From Luteimonas chenhongjianii (GTDB lineage Bacteria > Pseudomonadota > Gammaproteobacteria > Xanthomonadales > Xanthomonadaceae): DNA of 64,000 nucleotides. Positions within the stretch are counted from its first letter, which is position 1; each line of letters begins with the position of its first letter. A program made the translations under genes and the position numbers. The stretch spans positions 3,286,001 through 3,350,000 of the forward strand of contig NZ_CP023406.1 in NCBI RefSeq assembly GCF_002327105.1. The letters run 5' to 3'. Below are positions 52,337 through 61,182 of the stretch, piece after piece. The notes beneath the pieces are model-generated. The model ran no database searches, was not told the DNA's origin, and saw only the letters and a list, made by a program, of their open reading frames with translations.

Positions 52337-53865
52337 ACCACCTGCCCGTCCTGCCCATCCTGGTGCCGCTGGTCACCGGCGCATTGCTGCTGTTGCTCGA
52401 ACGTCGCCATCGCACATCGGTGCTGCGCCTGTGGGCGTGGATCGGCATGGCCGCCCTGCTCGCGGTCAGCGTCACGCTGCTGCTCCAGGTGCAGCGCGAG
52501 GACATGCTGGTCTACCTGGTCGGCGACTGGCCGGCGCGTCTGGGCATCACGCTGATGGTCGATCGCCTGTCGGCACTGATGGTGCTCACCACGACTCTGC
52601 TGGCGATTCCGTGCCTGCTCTACGCCTGCGCGGGCTGGGACAAGCGCGCCCTGCACTTCCATGCGCTGTTCCAGATGCAGTTGGCCGGGCTCAACGGTGC
52701 CTTCCTGACCGGCGACATCTTCAACCTGTTCGTGTTCTTCGAGGTGATGCTGATCGCCTCCTACGGCCTGCTGCTGAGCGGCGCGCGCGGCGCGCGGATC
52801 AAGGCCGGCATGCATTACGTGGTGTTCAACATCGCAGCCTCGGTGGTGTTCCTGATGGCGCTGGGCCTGCTCTACGGCATGCTCGGCACGCTCAACATGA
52901 CCGAAATGGCCGCACGCATCGCGGTCGCGCCGCCCGAGCGGACCATGCTGATCCAGGCCGGCGCCGGTCTGTTGCTGCTGGTGTTCTGCGCCAAGGCGGC
53001 GCTGCTGCCGCTGTACCTGTGGCTGCCCGAGGCCTATGCGCGTGCGCCGGCCGCGGTCGCCGCACTGTTCACCGTGATGACCAAGGTGGGCCTGTACGCG
53101 ATCCTGCGCGTCTACACGCTGATGTTCGGCGACACCGCAGGCCCGCTCGCCGGCATGGCCTGGGACTGGCTGCTGCCGGCCGGCGCGGCCACCGTGGTGC
53201 TCGCGGCGCTCGGCGTGATCGGCGCGCCGCGGCTGCGCATCAGCGTGGCCTATCTGGTGCTGCTGTCGGCCGGCACGCTGTTCGTCGCGTTCTCCATCGG
53301 CAACGCCGGAGCGATCTCGGCCGGCCTCTACTACCTGCCGCACAGCGTGTTCGTCAGTGCCGCCCTGTTCCTGCTGGCCGACATCATCCAGCGCCATCGA
53401 GGCAGCGGCGGCGACTATCTCGTGCCGATCGCCTCGATGCCGAGCAAGACGCTGCCCGCGGCGCTGTTCCTCGTGGCCGCGGTCTCGATCGCCGGCCTGC
53501 CGCCGCTGTCGGGCTTCGTCGGCAAGCTGCAGTTGCTCAACTCGGTGCCCGAATCGCAGACCGCCTGGGTCTGGGCGGTGATCCTCGGCAGCAGCCTGAT
53601 GACGATCATCGGCCTGTCGCGCAGCGGCACGCGGCTGTTCTGGCGTGTCGATCCCACCCCCCCAGGCGGCCCGGATGCGCCGCCCCTGCGCCGCAGCGAA
53701 ATCGCCGCGACCGTGCTGCTGCTGGGCTATGGCGTGGTGATGACGATCTTCGCCGCACCGGTGCTCCGCTACACAGACGCCGCGGCCGCGCAGCTGCTCG
53801 ACGTCGAAACCTACATCCAGGTCCTGCGCGACACCGCACCGCAGATCCGGGAGCCGTCGCGATGA
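52333..53865 (+). CDS. mrpD: Mrp antiporter subunit D
   Basis: 510 residues, about 14 membrane helices, related to NuoN/NuoM. The family core includes GDIFNLFVFFEVMLIASYGLLL and FCAKAALLPLYLWLPEAYARAPAAVAALFTVMTKVGLYAILR, with the conserved lysines in the membrane. It overlaps mrpC and mrpE by 4 bp each. Confidence 0.96.
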   Translation: MNHLPVLPILVPLVTGALLLLLERRHRTSVLRLWAWIGMAALLAVSVTLLLQVQREDMLVYLVGDWPARLGITLMVDRLSALMVLTTTLLAIPCLLYACAGWDKRALHFHALFQMQLAGLNGAFLTGDIFNLFVFFEVMLIASYGLLLSGARGARIKAGMHYVVFNIAASVVFLMALGLLYGMLGTLNMTEMAARIAVAPPERTMLIQAGAGLLLLVFCAKAALLPLYLWLPEAYARAPAAVAALFTVMTKVGLYAILRVYTLMFGDTAGPLAGMAWDWLLPAGAATVVLAALGVIGAPRLRISVAYLVLLSAGTLFVAFSIGNAGAISAGLYYLPHSVFVSAALFLLADIIQRHRGSGGDYLVPIASMPSKTLPAALFLVAAVSIAGLPPLSGFVGKLQLLNSVPESQTAWVWAVILGSSLMTIIGLSRSGTRLFWRVDPTPPGGPDAPPLRRSEIAATVLLLGYGVVMTIFAAPVLRYTDAAAAQLLDVETYIQVLRDTAPQIREPSR

Positions 53866-54350
53866 AGCGCCGCATGCTGCCCTCGATTCCGCAGAGCCTG
53901 ACGGTCTTCGCGTTCTGGCTGCTGATGGCCCAGGACGTCAGCCCCGGCAACATCGTCATGGCCCTGCTGCTGGCCTGGCTGATGCCGCTGCTGGCGGCGC
54001 GGCTGGAACGCGAGTTCGCGCGACTCGGCCGGCTGCGCGGCGGCTTCCGGCTGATCGGCCGACTGCTGGTCGACATCGTCATCGCCAATCTCACCGTCGC
54101 CAAACAGGTGCTGGGGCCGGAGTCGAAGCTGCATTCGCAGTTCGTCTGGATTCCACTGGACCTGACCAATATCCACGGTATTTCCGCACTGGCCAGCGTG
54201 ATCACGCTGACGCCGGGCACGGTCTCGGCGGAGTTGTCGGAAGACCGCCGCTGGCTGCTGGTGCACTGCCTCAGCGTCGACGATCCGCAGGCGCTGATCG
54301 ACGAGGTCAAGACGCGCTACGAGGCACCGCTGAGGGAGATCTTTCCATGA
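53862..54350 (+). CDS. mrpE: Mrp antiporter subunit E
   Basis: 162 residues. Two N-terminal helices, then the cytoplasmic part with DIVIANLTVAKQVL and the conserved LTPGTVSAELSEDRRWLLVHCLSV. Overlaps both neighbours by 4 bp. Confidence 0.95.
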   Translation: MKRRMLPSIPQSLTVFAFWLLMAQDVSPGNIVMALLLAWLMPLLAARLEREFARLGRLRGGFRLIGRLLVDIVIANLTVAKQVLGPESKLHSQFVWIPLDLTNIHGISALASVITLTPGTVSAELSEDRRWLLVHCLSVDDPQALIDEVKTRYEAPLREIFP

Positions 54351-54619
54351 TGATCAACGTCGCCATCATCGTCGGCATGCACGTCGTCGGCGTGGCCATG
54401 CTGCTGTCGCTGTGGCGGCTGCTGCGCGGACCGACCGCCCCCGACCGCATCCTGGCCCTGGACACGCTCAACATCAGCGCGATCGCGCAGCTGATCATGT
54501 TCGGCATGCTGCTCGACACCGAGATCTACTTCGAGGCTGCGCTGATCATCGCGATGCTCGGCTTCGTCGGCACGGTGGTGCTGAGCAAGTACGTCATCCG
54601 CCGGGACATCGTCGAATGA
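54347..54619 (+). CDS. mrpF: Mrp antiporter subunit F
   Basis: 90 residues, three membrane helices, with the conserved RLLRGPTAPDRILALDTLNISAIAQLI loop. Overlaps mrpE and mrpG by 4 bp. Confidence 0.95.
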   Translation: MMINVAIIVGMHVVGVAMLLSLWRLLRGPTAPDRILALDTLNISAIAQLIMFGMLLDTEIYFEAALIIAMLGFVGTVVLSKYVIRRDIVE

Positions 54620-54990
54620 ACGACGTCGTCGAATTCGTGGTGATCTTCCTGCTGGCCGTGGGGTGTTTCTTCACCCTGCTCGGCGGCGTGGCGATGGTGA
54701 AGCTGTCCGACTTCTTCCGCCGCGTGCACGGCCCGGCGAAGGCGAGCACGCTCGGCGTCGGCTGCATCCTGTTCGCGTCGATCATCTACCACTGGGTCAA
54801 CGGCAGCGGCGTGCATCCGCGCGAGATCCTGATCATCGTGTTCCTGTTCCTGACCGCGCCGATCAGCGCGCATCTGATGTCGCGCGCCGCCCTGTCGCTG
54901 ATGGATGACCGGCCGCCGCATCCCGACCGCACGCCCGATCCGGACGGCTCGACCGTCGATCACGACGATCCGGCGCCACCGGAGCGCTGA
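54616..54990 (+). CDS. mrpG: Mrp antiporter subunit G
   Basis: 124 residues, three membrane helices. The family core LLGGVAMVKLSDFFRRVHGPAKASTLGVGCIL and LFLTAPISAHLMSRAAL is clear. The C-terminus is an acidic, Pro/Asp-rich tail. It is the last gene of the complete seven-subunit operon. Confidence 0.95.
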   Translation: MNDVVEFVVIFLLAVGCFFTLLGGVAMVKLSDFFRRVHGPAKASTLGVGCILFASIIYHWVNGSGVHPREILIIVFLFLTAPISAHLMSRAALSLMDDRPPHPDRTPDPDGSTVDHDDPAPPER

Positions 54991-55026
54991 TCCCCGCCGC
55001 CGCGCGCCGATCTGGCGTGGTGGAGC

Positions 55027-55047
55027 CATGTCTCCGCCGGGGACATG
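55027..55047. terminator. Hairpin between the Mrp operon and the convergent lipoprotein gene
   Basis: A 9-bp stem (CATGTCTCC with GGGGACATG, one G-T pair) and a 3-nt loop. No T-tract follows, so intrinsic termination is uncertain, but the position between convergent genes fits an end signal. Confidence 0.5.
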
Positions 55048-55070
55048 CACCGGCGCGGCGACAGCGCTCC

Positions 55071-55727
55071 TCAGCTGCAACCTTCCACGTAGTCGACCTG
55101 CGGTGGCAGACCGATCCGCCATGCGGTGACTTGGCCCCCACCATCGGTCTCGAACACCAGCGCGGATTCACCGCCGCCGGGATCGGTGACCCGCAACGTC
55201 TGCGCGCCGTCGACGTACTTGTGCGGGGCCGCTTCGATCCGTCCTGCATACAGGCGTTCGATGCCATCGCGCGTCATGCCGACCTTGCCGCCGCCCGGCG
55301 CGGTATAGCCCGGATTGCGGATATCGGTCCGGACGAACCGGTCGCCCTCGATCATGAAGGCGATGTCGTAGCCGCGCCCTCCGAGCGGCTGCGGCGCCAG
55401 GTAGTAGCAGCCTCCCGGCTCGGACGGCGTCGCATCGCCGAGGTCGTTGCCCCAGGCCATGCGGACCTGCTCGGCATCGCTGCCGAACATCGCCGGGCCG
55501 AAGCCCCCGAAGGTCACGGTACCGTCGACCACCTGCGGCACATTGGTCCCGCGGGCATTGGCAGGCGGCACCCGCGCGTCGGGCGTTTGCGGCGTCGCGG
55601 CCCCGGCGGCCGCCGGGGTTGCCGGTGACCCTGTTGCCTGCGCGTCGTCCGGTGATGCGTCGCGCTGACAGGCGGCAAGCGCCAAGGACAACATGGCGAT
55701 GGCGGGCAACGCGGTGAGACGGCGCAT
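55071..55727 (-). CDS. Lipoprotein of unknown function
   Basis: 218 residues. The signal peptide ends LALAAC (cysteine 20). An Ala/Pro/Thr-rich linker (about 25-60) leads to a beta-rich domain with FGGFGPAMFGSDAEQVRMAWG, GGCYYLAPQPLGGRGYDIAFMIEGDRFVRTDI and a C-terminal cysteine that may pair with the one in GGCYY. Homologues with this domain exist in xanthomonads, but no function is known to me. Convergent with mrpG. Confidence 0.85.
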   Translation of the reverse strand: MRRLTALPAIAMLSLALAACQRDASPDDAQATGSPATPAAAGAATPQTPDARVPPANARGTNVPQVVDGTVTFGGFGPAMFGSDAEQVRMAWGNDLGDATPSEPGGCYYLAPQPLGGRGYDIAFMIEGDRFVRTDIRNPGYTAPGGGKVGMTRDGIERLYAGRIEAAPHKYVDGAQTLRVTDPGGGESALVFETDGGGQVTAWRIGLPPQVDYVEGCS

Positions 55728-55937
55728 GCGGCAGCTCCTCAGGGTGGGACCGGGAGACTAGCGCGGCAGCGTGAACGGGCTGTCCGGTGCCAGGTGCCGA
55801 CGTCGTGGCCGTTTTCGTCCCGGCTTCCCATGCGGCAGGCCCGCTCCGGGGCGCGCCGCCCGTGCGCGCCATGCATCGGCCGCGCACGTGTTCGGAGGCG
55901 GAGTTCCCGCCGGCCGTCGCGCGTGCGGCGCGACGGC

Positions 55938-57293
55938 TCAGCCGCGCGGCGGCACGAAGTTGCGCTGCAGCCCCGCCCAGCAGCTCTGGTAATCGCCCTG
56001 GCGGTGTTGGGCTTCCAGAGCCTGGCGCGTCGGGCGGATCACCGCGCGGGTCTCGAACATGAAAGCCATCGTGCCGCTGATCACGTCGGGCTTCGACAGA
56101 TCGGCGGCGCTGGCCTTCTCGAACGTCGCCGCGTCCGGGCCATGCCCGCTCATGCAGTTGTGCAGCGAGCAGGCGCCGGGCGAGAAGCCGTCGGCCTTGG
56201 CGTCGTACTGGCCATGCACCAGTCCCATGAACTCGCTGGCGACATTGCGGTGGAACCACGGCGGACGGAACGTGTCCTGCGCCACCAGCCAGCGTGGCGG
56301 GAAGATCGCGAAATCCATGTTCGCCGTGCCGGGCGTATCGCTGGGCGAGGTCAGCACGGTGAAGATGCTCGGGTCGGGATGGTCGAAGCTGATCGAGCCG
56401 ATCGCGTTGAACCGCCGCAGGTCGTACTTGTACGGCGCGTAGTTGCCGTGCCAGCCGACGGCATCGAGCGGCGAGTGGTCGATCGGCGCCTGCCACAGGT
56501 GGCCCTGGAACTTGGCGATCAGGTGGAAGTCGCCTTCGAGATCCTCGTAGGCGGCCAGCGGCGCGAGGAAATCCCGCGGGTTGGCCAGGCCGTTGGCGCC
56601 GATCGGGCCCAGATCGGGCAACCGCAGCGCATGACCCTGGTTCTCGCAGACGTAACCGCGGCTCGGGCCATCGGGCAGCTCGACGCGAAAGCGCACGCCG
56701 CGCGGGATCACCGCGATCTCCTGCGGCTCGACCTCGAGCACGCCGAACTCGGTCGCCAGCACCAGCCGGCCCTGCTGGGGGACGATCAGCAGTTCGCCGT
56801 CGGCGCTGTAAAAATAGCGGCCCTGCATCGACGCGTTGGCGGCATAGACGTGGATGCCCACGCCCTCGTGCGCGCCCGGGCCACCGGTGCCAGCCATCGA
56901 GAACAGGCCGTCGATGAAATCGACAGGAGTATCCGGAATCGGCAGCGGGCTCCACCGCATCTGGTCCGGCGGCACCGGGCCGCGGTCGAAGCCGTCATGG
57001 AAGCGCGGCTGCTGGTACGGCGAGAACGTGCCGTGCATCGCCGCGGGGCGGATGCGATAGAGCCAGCTGCGGCGGTTCTCGCCGCGCGGCGCGGTGAACG
57101 CCGTGCCCGACAGCTGCTCGGCGTAGAGCCCATGCGCCACGCGCTGCGGCGAATTGCGGCCGATCGGCAGGGTGCCGGGTTCCGCCTCGGTCGCGAACTC
57201 GTTGCCGAACCCCGACATGTAGCCGCGCGCGACGCGCAGCTCGGCTGCATCCCGGTCCAGCGCCGTCACCGTGTCGTCCGTCGTTGCGTTCAT
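55938..57293 (-). CDS. hmgA: Homogentisate 1,2-dioxygenase
   Basis: 451 residues from ATG 57293. The iron ligands His and Glu are in [16 protein letters not shown] and the further His in CMSGHGPD. Other family blocks are [18 protein letters not shown] and [13 protein letters not shown]. It opens the ring of homogentisate to maleylacetoacetate, the substrate of maiA near 21 kb. It is 200 bp downstream of hppD on the same strand and probably shares its promoter. Confidence 0.97.
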   Translation of the reverse strand: MNATTDDTVTALDRDAAELRVARGYMSGFGNEFATEAEPGTLPIGRNSPQRVAHGLYAEQLSGTAFTAPRGENRRSWLYRIRPAAMHGTFSPYQQPRFHDGFDRGPVPPDQMRWSPLPIPDTPVDFIDGLFSMAGTGGPGAHEGVGIHVYAANASMQGRYFYSADGELLIVPQQGRLVLATEFGVLEVEPQEIAVIPRGVRFRVELPDGPSRGYVCENQGHALRLPDLGPIGANGLANPRDFLAPLAAYEDLEGDFHLIAKFQGHLWQAPIDHSPLDAVGWHGNYAPYKYDLRRFNAIGSISFDHPDPSIFTVLTSPSDTPGTANMDFAIFPPRWLVAQDTFRPPWFHRNVASEFMGLVHGQYDAKADGFSPGACSLHNCMSGHGPDAATFEKASAADLSKPDVISGTMAFMFETRAVIRPTRQALEAQHRQGDYQSCWAGLQRNFVPPRG

Positions 57294-57453
57294 GGCTTCA
57301 CCCGAAAGAGTTGTGTCCGCGGACCCGAGCCGGATCCGGTTTTCGCTCGGCGTCCGTGCTGGCGCCTTCGATATCCGGCACATCGGCCGATGCTGCGGAG
57401 GTTCGGCGACATCAGGGCGCTGCGCGTTGGCGCACTGCGTCCGTGATACCGGG

Positions 57454-57479
57454 CGGATCCGGGTGCTGTCCCGGATCCG
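57454..57479 (-). other. 10-bp inverted repeat between hppD and hmgA
   Basis: CGGATCCGGG-TGCTGT-CCCGGATCCG, just after the hppD stop. No U-run follows, so it may protect the hppD mRNA 3' end or lower hmgA readthrough rather than terminate. Confidence 0.6.
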
Positions 57480-57493
57480 TGCCTGGACGTCCC

Positions 57494-58591
57494 TTACAGC
57501 ACGCCGCGCTTCATCTGGTCGCGTTCGATGCTCTCGAACAGCGCCTGGAAGTTGCCTTCGCCGAAGCCCTCGTTGCCCTTGCGCTGGATGATCTCGAAGA
57601 AGATCGGCCCGAACGCGTTCTGGCCGAAGATCTGCAGCAGCTTGCGCTGCTTAGTCTCGGGATCGGCGTCGATGAGGATCGCGTTGCGGCGCAGGCGCTC
57701 GACATCCTCGCCGTGGTTGGGCACGCGCTGGTCGATGACGTCGAAGTACGCGTCGGGCGTGTCGAGGAAGGCGATCCCGGCCGCGCGCATCTTCTCGATG
57801 GTCTCGTAGATGTCGTCGGTGAACAGCGCGATGTGCTGGATGCCCTCGCCCTTGTAGTCGCGCAGGTATTCGTTGATCTGGCTCTTCTCGTCCGAGGACT
57901 CGTTGAGCGGGATGCGTACCACGCCGTCGGGCGCGGTCATCGCCTTGGACAGCAGGCCGGTCTTGGCGCCCTTGATGTCGAAGTAGCGGATCTCGCGGAA
58001 GTTGAACAGCTTCTCGTAGTAGTCCGACCACTTCTGCATGTTCCCGAGGAACAGGTTGTGGGTGAGGTGGTCGATGAAGGTCAGGCCGAAGCCGCGCGGG
58101 TGCTGGTCCACGCCGGGCAGCGGCTCGTAGTCGGCATAGACGTTGTCGCTGCTGTCGTCGATCAGATAGAGCATGCAATCGCCGATGCCCTTGATCGCGG
58201 GGAAGGTCACCGCCCCGGTCTCGACCCGGTGGTCGGCCTTCTCGCCGCCGTTGGCCAGCACGTGCTCGAGCACCTGCGACGGCTGCTTGCGGAAGCGGAT
58301 CGCGAAGCCGCAGGCGGACGGCCCGTGCGCGGCCGCGTAGTCGGATGCGAACGAATCGGCCTGTTCGTTGAGGAGGAAGTTGATCGTGCCCTGACGGAAC
58401 AGGGTGATGTCGCGCTCGCGGTGCCTGGCGATCGCGGTGAAACCCAGGTTCTGCAGGTACTCGCGCATGCGCGGACCCTGGCCCTGCGGGGCTGCGAACT
58501 CGACGAACTCGAACCCGTTGATGCCCATCGGGTTGTCGAACGTGGTGACCTCCATGCCGAGGTTGGGTGCGGTGTGTGCCTGAGCGCTCAT
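57494..58591 (-). CDS. hppD: 4-hydroxyphenylpyruvate dioxygenase
   Basis: 365 residues from ATG 58591. The iron ligands lie in [10 protein letters not shown] (His), GIQHIALFT (His) and [19 protein letters not shown] (Glu), the standard C-terminal vicinal-oxygen-chelate site; the N-terminal repeat is degenerate as usual. It converts 4-hydroxyphenylpyruvate to homogentisate. A promoter and a palindrome lie in the 90-bp gap to the divergent marR, so control by that regulator is likely. Confidence 0.97.
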   Translation of the reverse strand: MSAQAHTAPNLGMEVTTFDNPMGINGFEFVEFAAPQGQGPRMREYLQNLGFTAIARHRERDITLFRQGTINFLLNEQADSFASDYAAAHGPSACGFAIRFRKQPSQVLEHVLANGGEKADHRVETGAVTFPAIKGIGDCMLYLIDDSSDNVYADYEPLPGVDQHPRGFGLTFIDHLTHNLFLGNMQKWSDYYEKLFNFREIRYFDIKGAKTGLLSKAMTAPDGVVRIPLNESSDEKSQINEYLRDYKGEGIQHIALFTDDIYETIEKMRAAGIAFLDTPDAYFDVIDQRVPNHGEDVERLRRNAILIDADPETKQRKLLQIFGQNAFGPIFFEIIQRKGNEGFGEGNFQALFESIERDQMKRGVL

Positions 58592-58640
58592 GGGATACTC
58601 CGTCGCGATGGGCCGGGCAAAGGCCGGCCTCAGACCTTCT

Positions 58641-58669
58641 TTATAGTTACGCATGCAACCTACCGCAAG
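58641..58669 (-). promoter_or_regulatory. hppD promoter with palindromic operator in the spacer
   Basis: On the minus strand TTGCGG (58669-58664) and TATAAA (58646-58641) are 17 bp apart. The spacer holds the near-palindrome GTTGCATGCGTAAC (58660-58647), centred on GCATGC. This type of site suits a MarR-family dimer, and marR is the divergent gene. A bound protein would block the promoter. Confidence 0.7.
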
Positions 58670-58681
58670 GCGCATCGCATC

Positions 58682-59158
58682 ATGACCCAGCCCGCTGTCG
58701 CCGCCGACCCCGAGTCCCAGGCCCATCACAGCCTCGATCTCGACCAGTTCCTGCCCTATCGCCTCAGCGTGCTGACCAACCGGATCAGCCGGGGCCTGGC
58801 GGACCTCTACAGCGAGCGTTTCGGGATCAGCGTCACGGAATGGCGGGTGATCGCGGTGCTGGGGCGCTACCCGGGCCTGTCGGCGAACGGCGTGGCCGAA
58901 CGCACGGCCATGGACAAGGTCGCGGTGAGCCGCGCGGTGGCCCGCCTGCTGGAACGGGCGCTGATCGAGCGCGAGATGCACGACGCGGATCGGCGGCGAT
59001 CGGTCCTCCAGCTCAGTCAGGCCGGCCACGCCGTCTTCGACGTCGTGGTGCCACTGGCCCTCGACTACCAGCGCGACGTACTGGCCCCGCTGGACGCCGA
59101 CGAACGCATCCAGCTTGCGCGGCTGATGGACAAGCTCGAAGCGCCGCTCAAGGATTGA
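58682..59158 (+). CDS. MarR-family transcriptional regulator
   Basis: 158 residues from ATG 58682. The winged helix-turn-helix spans about 50-115: FGISVTEWRVIAVLGRYPGLSANGVAERTAMDKVAVSRAVARLLERALIER, then the wing with HDADRRRSVLQLSQAG. It is divergent from hppD and 23 bp from the palindrome in the hppD promoter, so it probably represses tyrosine catabolism until an aromatic ligand appears. It ends at a bidirectional terminator. Confidence 0.93.
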   Translation: MTQPAVAADPESQAHHSLDLDQFLPYRLSVLTNRISRGLADLYSERFGISVTEWRVIAVLGRYPGLSANGVAERTAMDKVAVSRAVARLLERALIEREMHDADRRRSVLQLSQAGHAVFDVVVPLALDYQRDVLAPLDADERIQLARLMDKLEAPLKD

Positions 59159-59206
59159 CCTCCGGCAGCAGCCCACCCGGCCGCACCGCACCGCCGCCGT
59201 CCACAA

Positions 59207-59238
59207 ACGAAAACAGCGCCCGAGGGCGCTGTCTTCGT
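59207..59238. terminator. Bidirectional terminator between marR and the POT transporter gene
   Basis: ACGAAAACAGCGCC and GGCGCTGTCTTCGT form a 14-position stem with one mismatch around a CGAG loop, between convergent genes. Confidence 0.88.
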
Positions 59239-59257
59239 GTCTGCACCTGTCTGTGGA

Positions 59258-61030
59258 TCAGGGGAGGCGACGTTCTTCGTCGATCCGCAGCCCGGGGGCG
59301 ATCGGCTCACCGATGGCCTTCTCCCCGGCGAGCGGGGGCACGTCGTCCTTGAGCGTATCGAGATGCATCAGGCGCCGGATCAGCGGGGCCACCACAATCA
59401 TCAGGATGCCGACCCCGACCGCCAGCCAGCCCACCTTCGAATAGACCTCGAGCACGCGTTCGGGACCCGCGCCCTCTCCGCCGGTGGCGGCGGAGATCAG
59501 GCCGGCGGTGAAGTTGCCGGTCGCCGATGCGAAGAACCAGGTGCCCATGATCAGGCTGGCCATGTGCGCAGGCGCCAGCCGGTTCATCGCCGACAGGCCG
59601 ACCGGCGACAGGCACAGCTCGCCCATCGTGTGGACCAGGTAGATCAGGAAGATGAACAGCACCGGCGTCATCTGCCCCGTGCCAGCGCTGTTGGCGCCCC
59701 AGACCAGGATCAGGAAACCGAGACCCACCTGGATCACCGCCAGGGCAAACTTCAGCGGCGTGGACGGCTCCCAGCCGCGCCGGCCCAGCCACAGCCACAG
59801 CATCGCGAAGACCGGGGCCAGCAGGATGATGTAGATCGAGTTCAGCGACTGGAACATCGATGCCGGCACGTCCCAGCCGAAGATCTGGCGATCGACGGAG
59901 CGGTCGGTGAACAGGTTCAGTGATGCACCGGCCTGTTCGAACAGCGCCCAGAACAGGATGGATCCGACGATCAGGATCAGCGCGGCGAAGATGCGGTCCC
60001 TGGGCTCGTCGCGCCTGGTAACGAACTGATGAATGATCACACCCATGAGCAATACGGCGCCGGCTACTGCGATTGGCAGCCCAACTCGAGAATATTCGGG
60101 AGCCAACCAGCTGATCCCCGAACCAAGCACACTGATGGCAGCACCCGCGGCGTAAAGCATCAATGCACGCCTTGGAGCTTGACCAAAGGAGTCATAAGGA
60201 AGCTTGAAGATAGCGATCGCGAGCACGTAGAGCACGAGGCTGACGCCAACCAGTCCGAGAAGCCCCCCTACAAACGCCTGGTTCTGGACCAGCCACCACA
60301 CGACGCCCACAGCACAAATGCCGGCCAAGTACAAAAGCCACTCAAACTTGAAGCCGGCAAGACGACGTGCGAGAACGTCGGGGTTTTGCGACTCACCTCG
60401 GCCCATCAACAGCGGCTTGCCGAGCACGAACACGATCAGGCCCAGCAGCATGCCGACGCCCGCGGCGCCGAAGCCCCAGGCCCAGCCGTAGGTCTGGCCC
60501 AGGTAGCCGGCGATCAATGCGCCCAGCGCGGCGCCCAGATTGATGCCCATGTAGAAGATCGTGTACGCCGGATCCCGGCGGATATCGGTCCGCGGGTACA
60601 GCTGGCCGACCATCACCGAGATGTTGGCCTTCAGGAAGCCCGAGCCGACGATGATGAAGGACAGGGCCAGCCAGAAGATGTTGATCTCCGCCGCGGACTG
60701 GCCGCCATCGCCCTCGAACGCCATCAGGAAGTGGCCGAAGGTCAGCAGCACCGCGCCGAACACCACCGCCTTGCGTTGCCCCAGATACCGGTCAGCCAGA
60801 TAGCCGCCGACCACCGGTGCGATGTACACCAGCGCGGTGTAGGCGCCGTAGATCACCGAAGCCTCGGAATCCGAGTACATCCAGTGCTGCACGAGATAGA
60901 AGATCAGCAGCGCGCGCATGCCGTAGTAGGAGAACCGCTCCCACATTTCGGCGAAGAACAGCACGAACAGGCCGCGCGGATGGCCGAGGATGGTCTTCTT
61001 TTCCTCGGCGGCGTACGGATTCATTGACAC
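59258..61030 (-). CDS. POT/PTR-family proton-dependent oligopeptide transporter
   Basis: 590 residues, about 14 membrane helices. The hallmark ExxERFxYYG motif is EMWERFSYYGMRA (about 28-40), and the second POT signature GAYTALVYIAPVVGGYLADRYLGQRKAV follows; later ALFEQAGASLNLF is also typical. GTG 61030 (AGGAG 9 bp upstream) is preferred to the ATG two codons later. It imports di- and tripeptides with protons. The middle (about 60010-60410) has lower GC and different third-base use than both ends, which suggests a recombined segment. Confidence 0.94.
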   Translation of the reverse strand: MSMNPYAAEEKKTILGHPRGLFVLFFAEMWERFSYYGMRALLIFYLVQHWMYSDSEASVIYGAYTALVYIAPVVGGYLADRYLGQRKAVVFGAVLLTFGHFLMAFEGDGGQSAAEINIFWLALSFIIVGSGFLKANISVMVGQLYPRTDIRRDPAYTIFYMGINLGAALGALIAGYLGQTYGWAWGFGAAGVGMLLGLIVFVLGKPLLMGRGESQNPDVLARRLAGFKFEWLLYLAGICAVGVVWWLVQNQAFVGGLLGLVGVSLVLYVLAIAIFKLPYDSFGQAPRRALMLYAAGAAISVLGSGISWLAPEYSRVGLPIAVAGAVLLMGVIIHQFVTRRDEPRDRIFAALILIVGSILFWALFEQAGASLNLFTDRSVDRQIFGWDVPASMFQSLNSIYIILLAPVFAMLWLWLGRRGWEPSTPLKFALAVIQVGLGFLILVWGANSAGTGQMTPVLFIFLIYLVHTMGELCLSPVGLSAMNRLAPAHMASLIMGTWFFASATGNFTAGLISAATGGEGAGPERVLEVYSKVGWLAVGVGILMIVVAPLIRRLMHLDTLKDDVPPLAGEKAIGEPIAPGLRIDEERRLP

Positions 61031-61182
61031 GTAGGGCGACTCCTGACGTTGATCGATGCCCCGGACCGGGCCGGGCGACGCGCTAACTTAGCGGCGCCCG
61101 GCGCTCATGGAAAGTGACCATTGCCACCCCTGCCCCGTGACCGTGCGCGCGTCGGAACGCTGACACACACGGGAGCGCGTAT

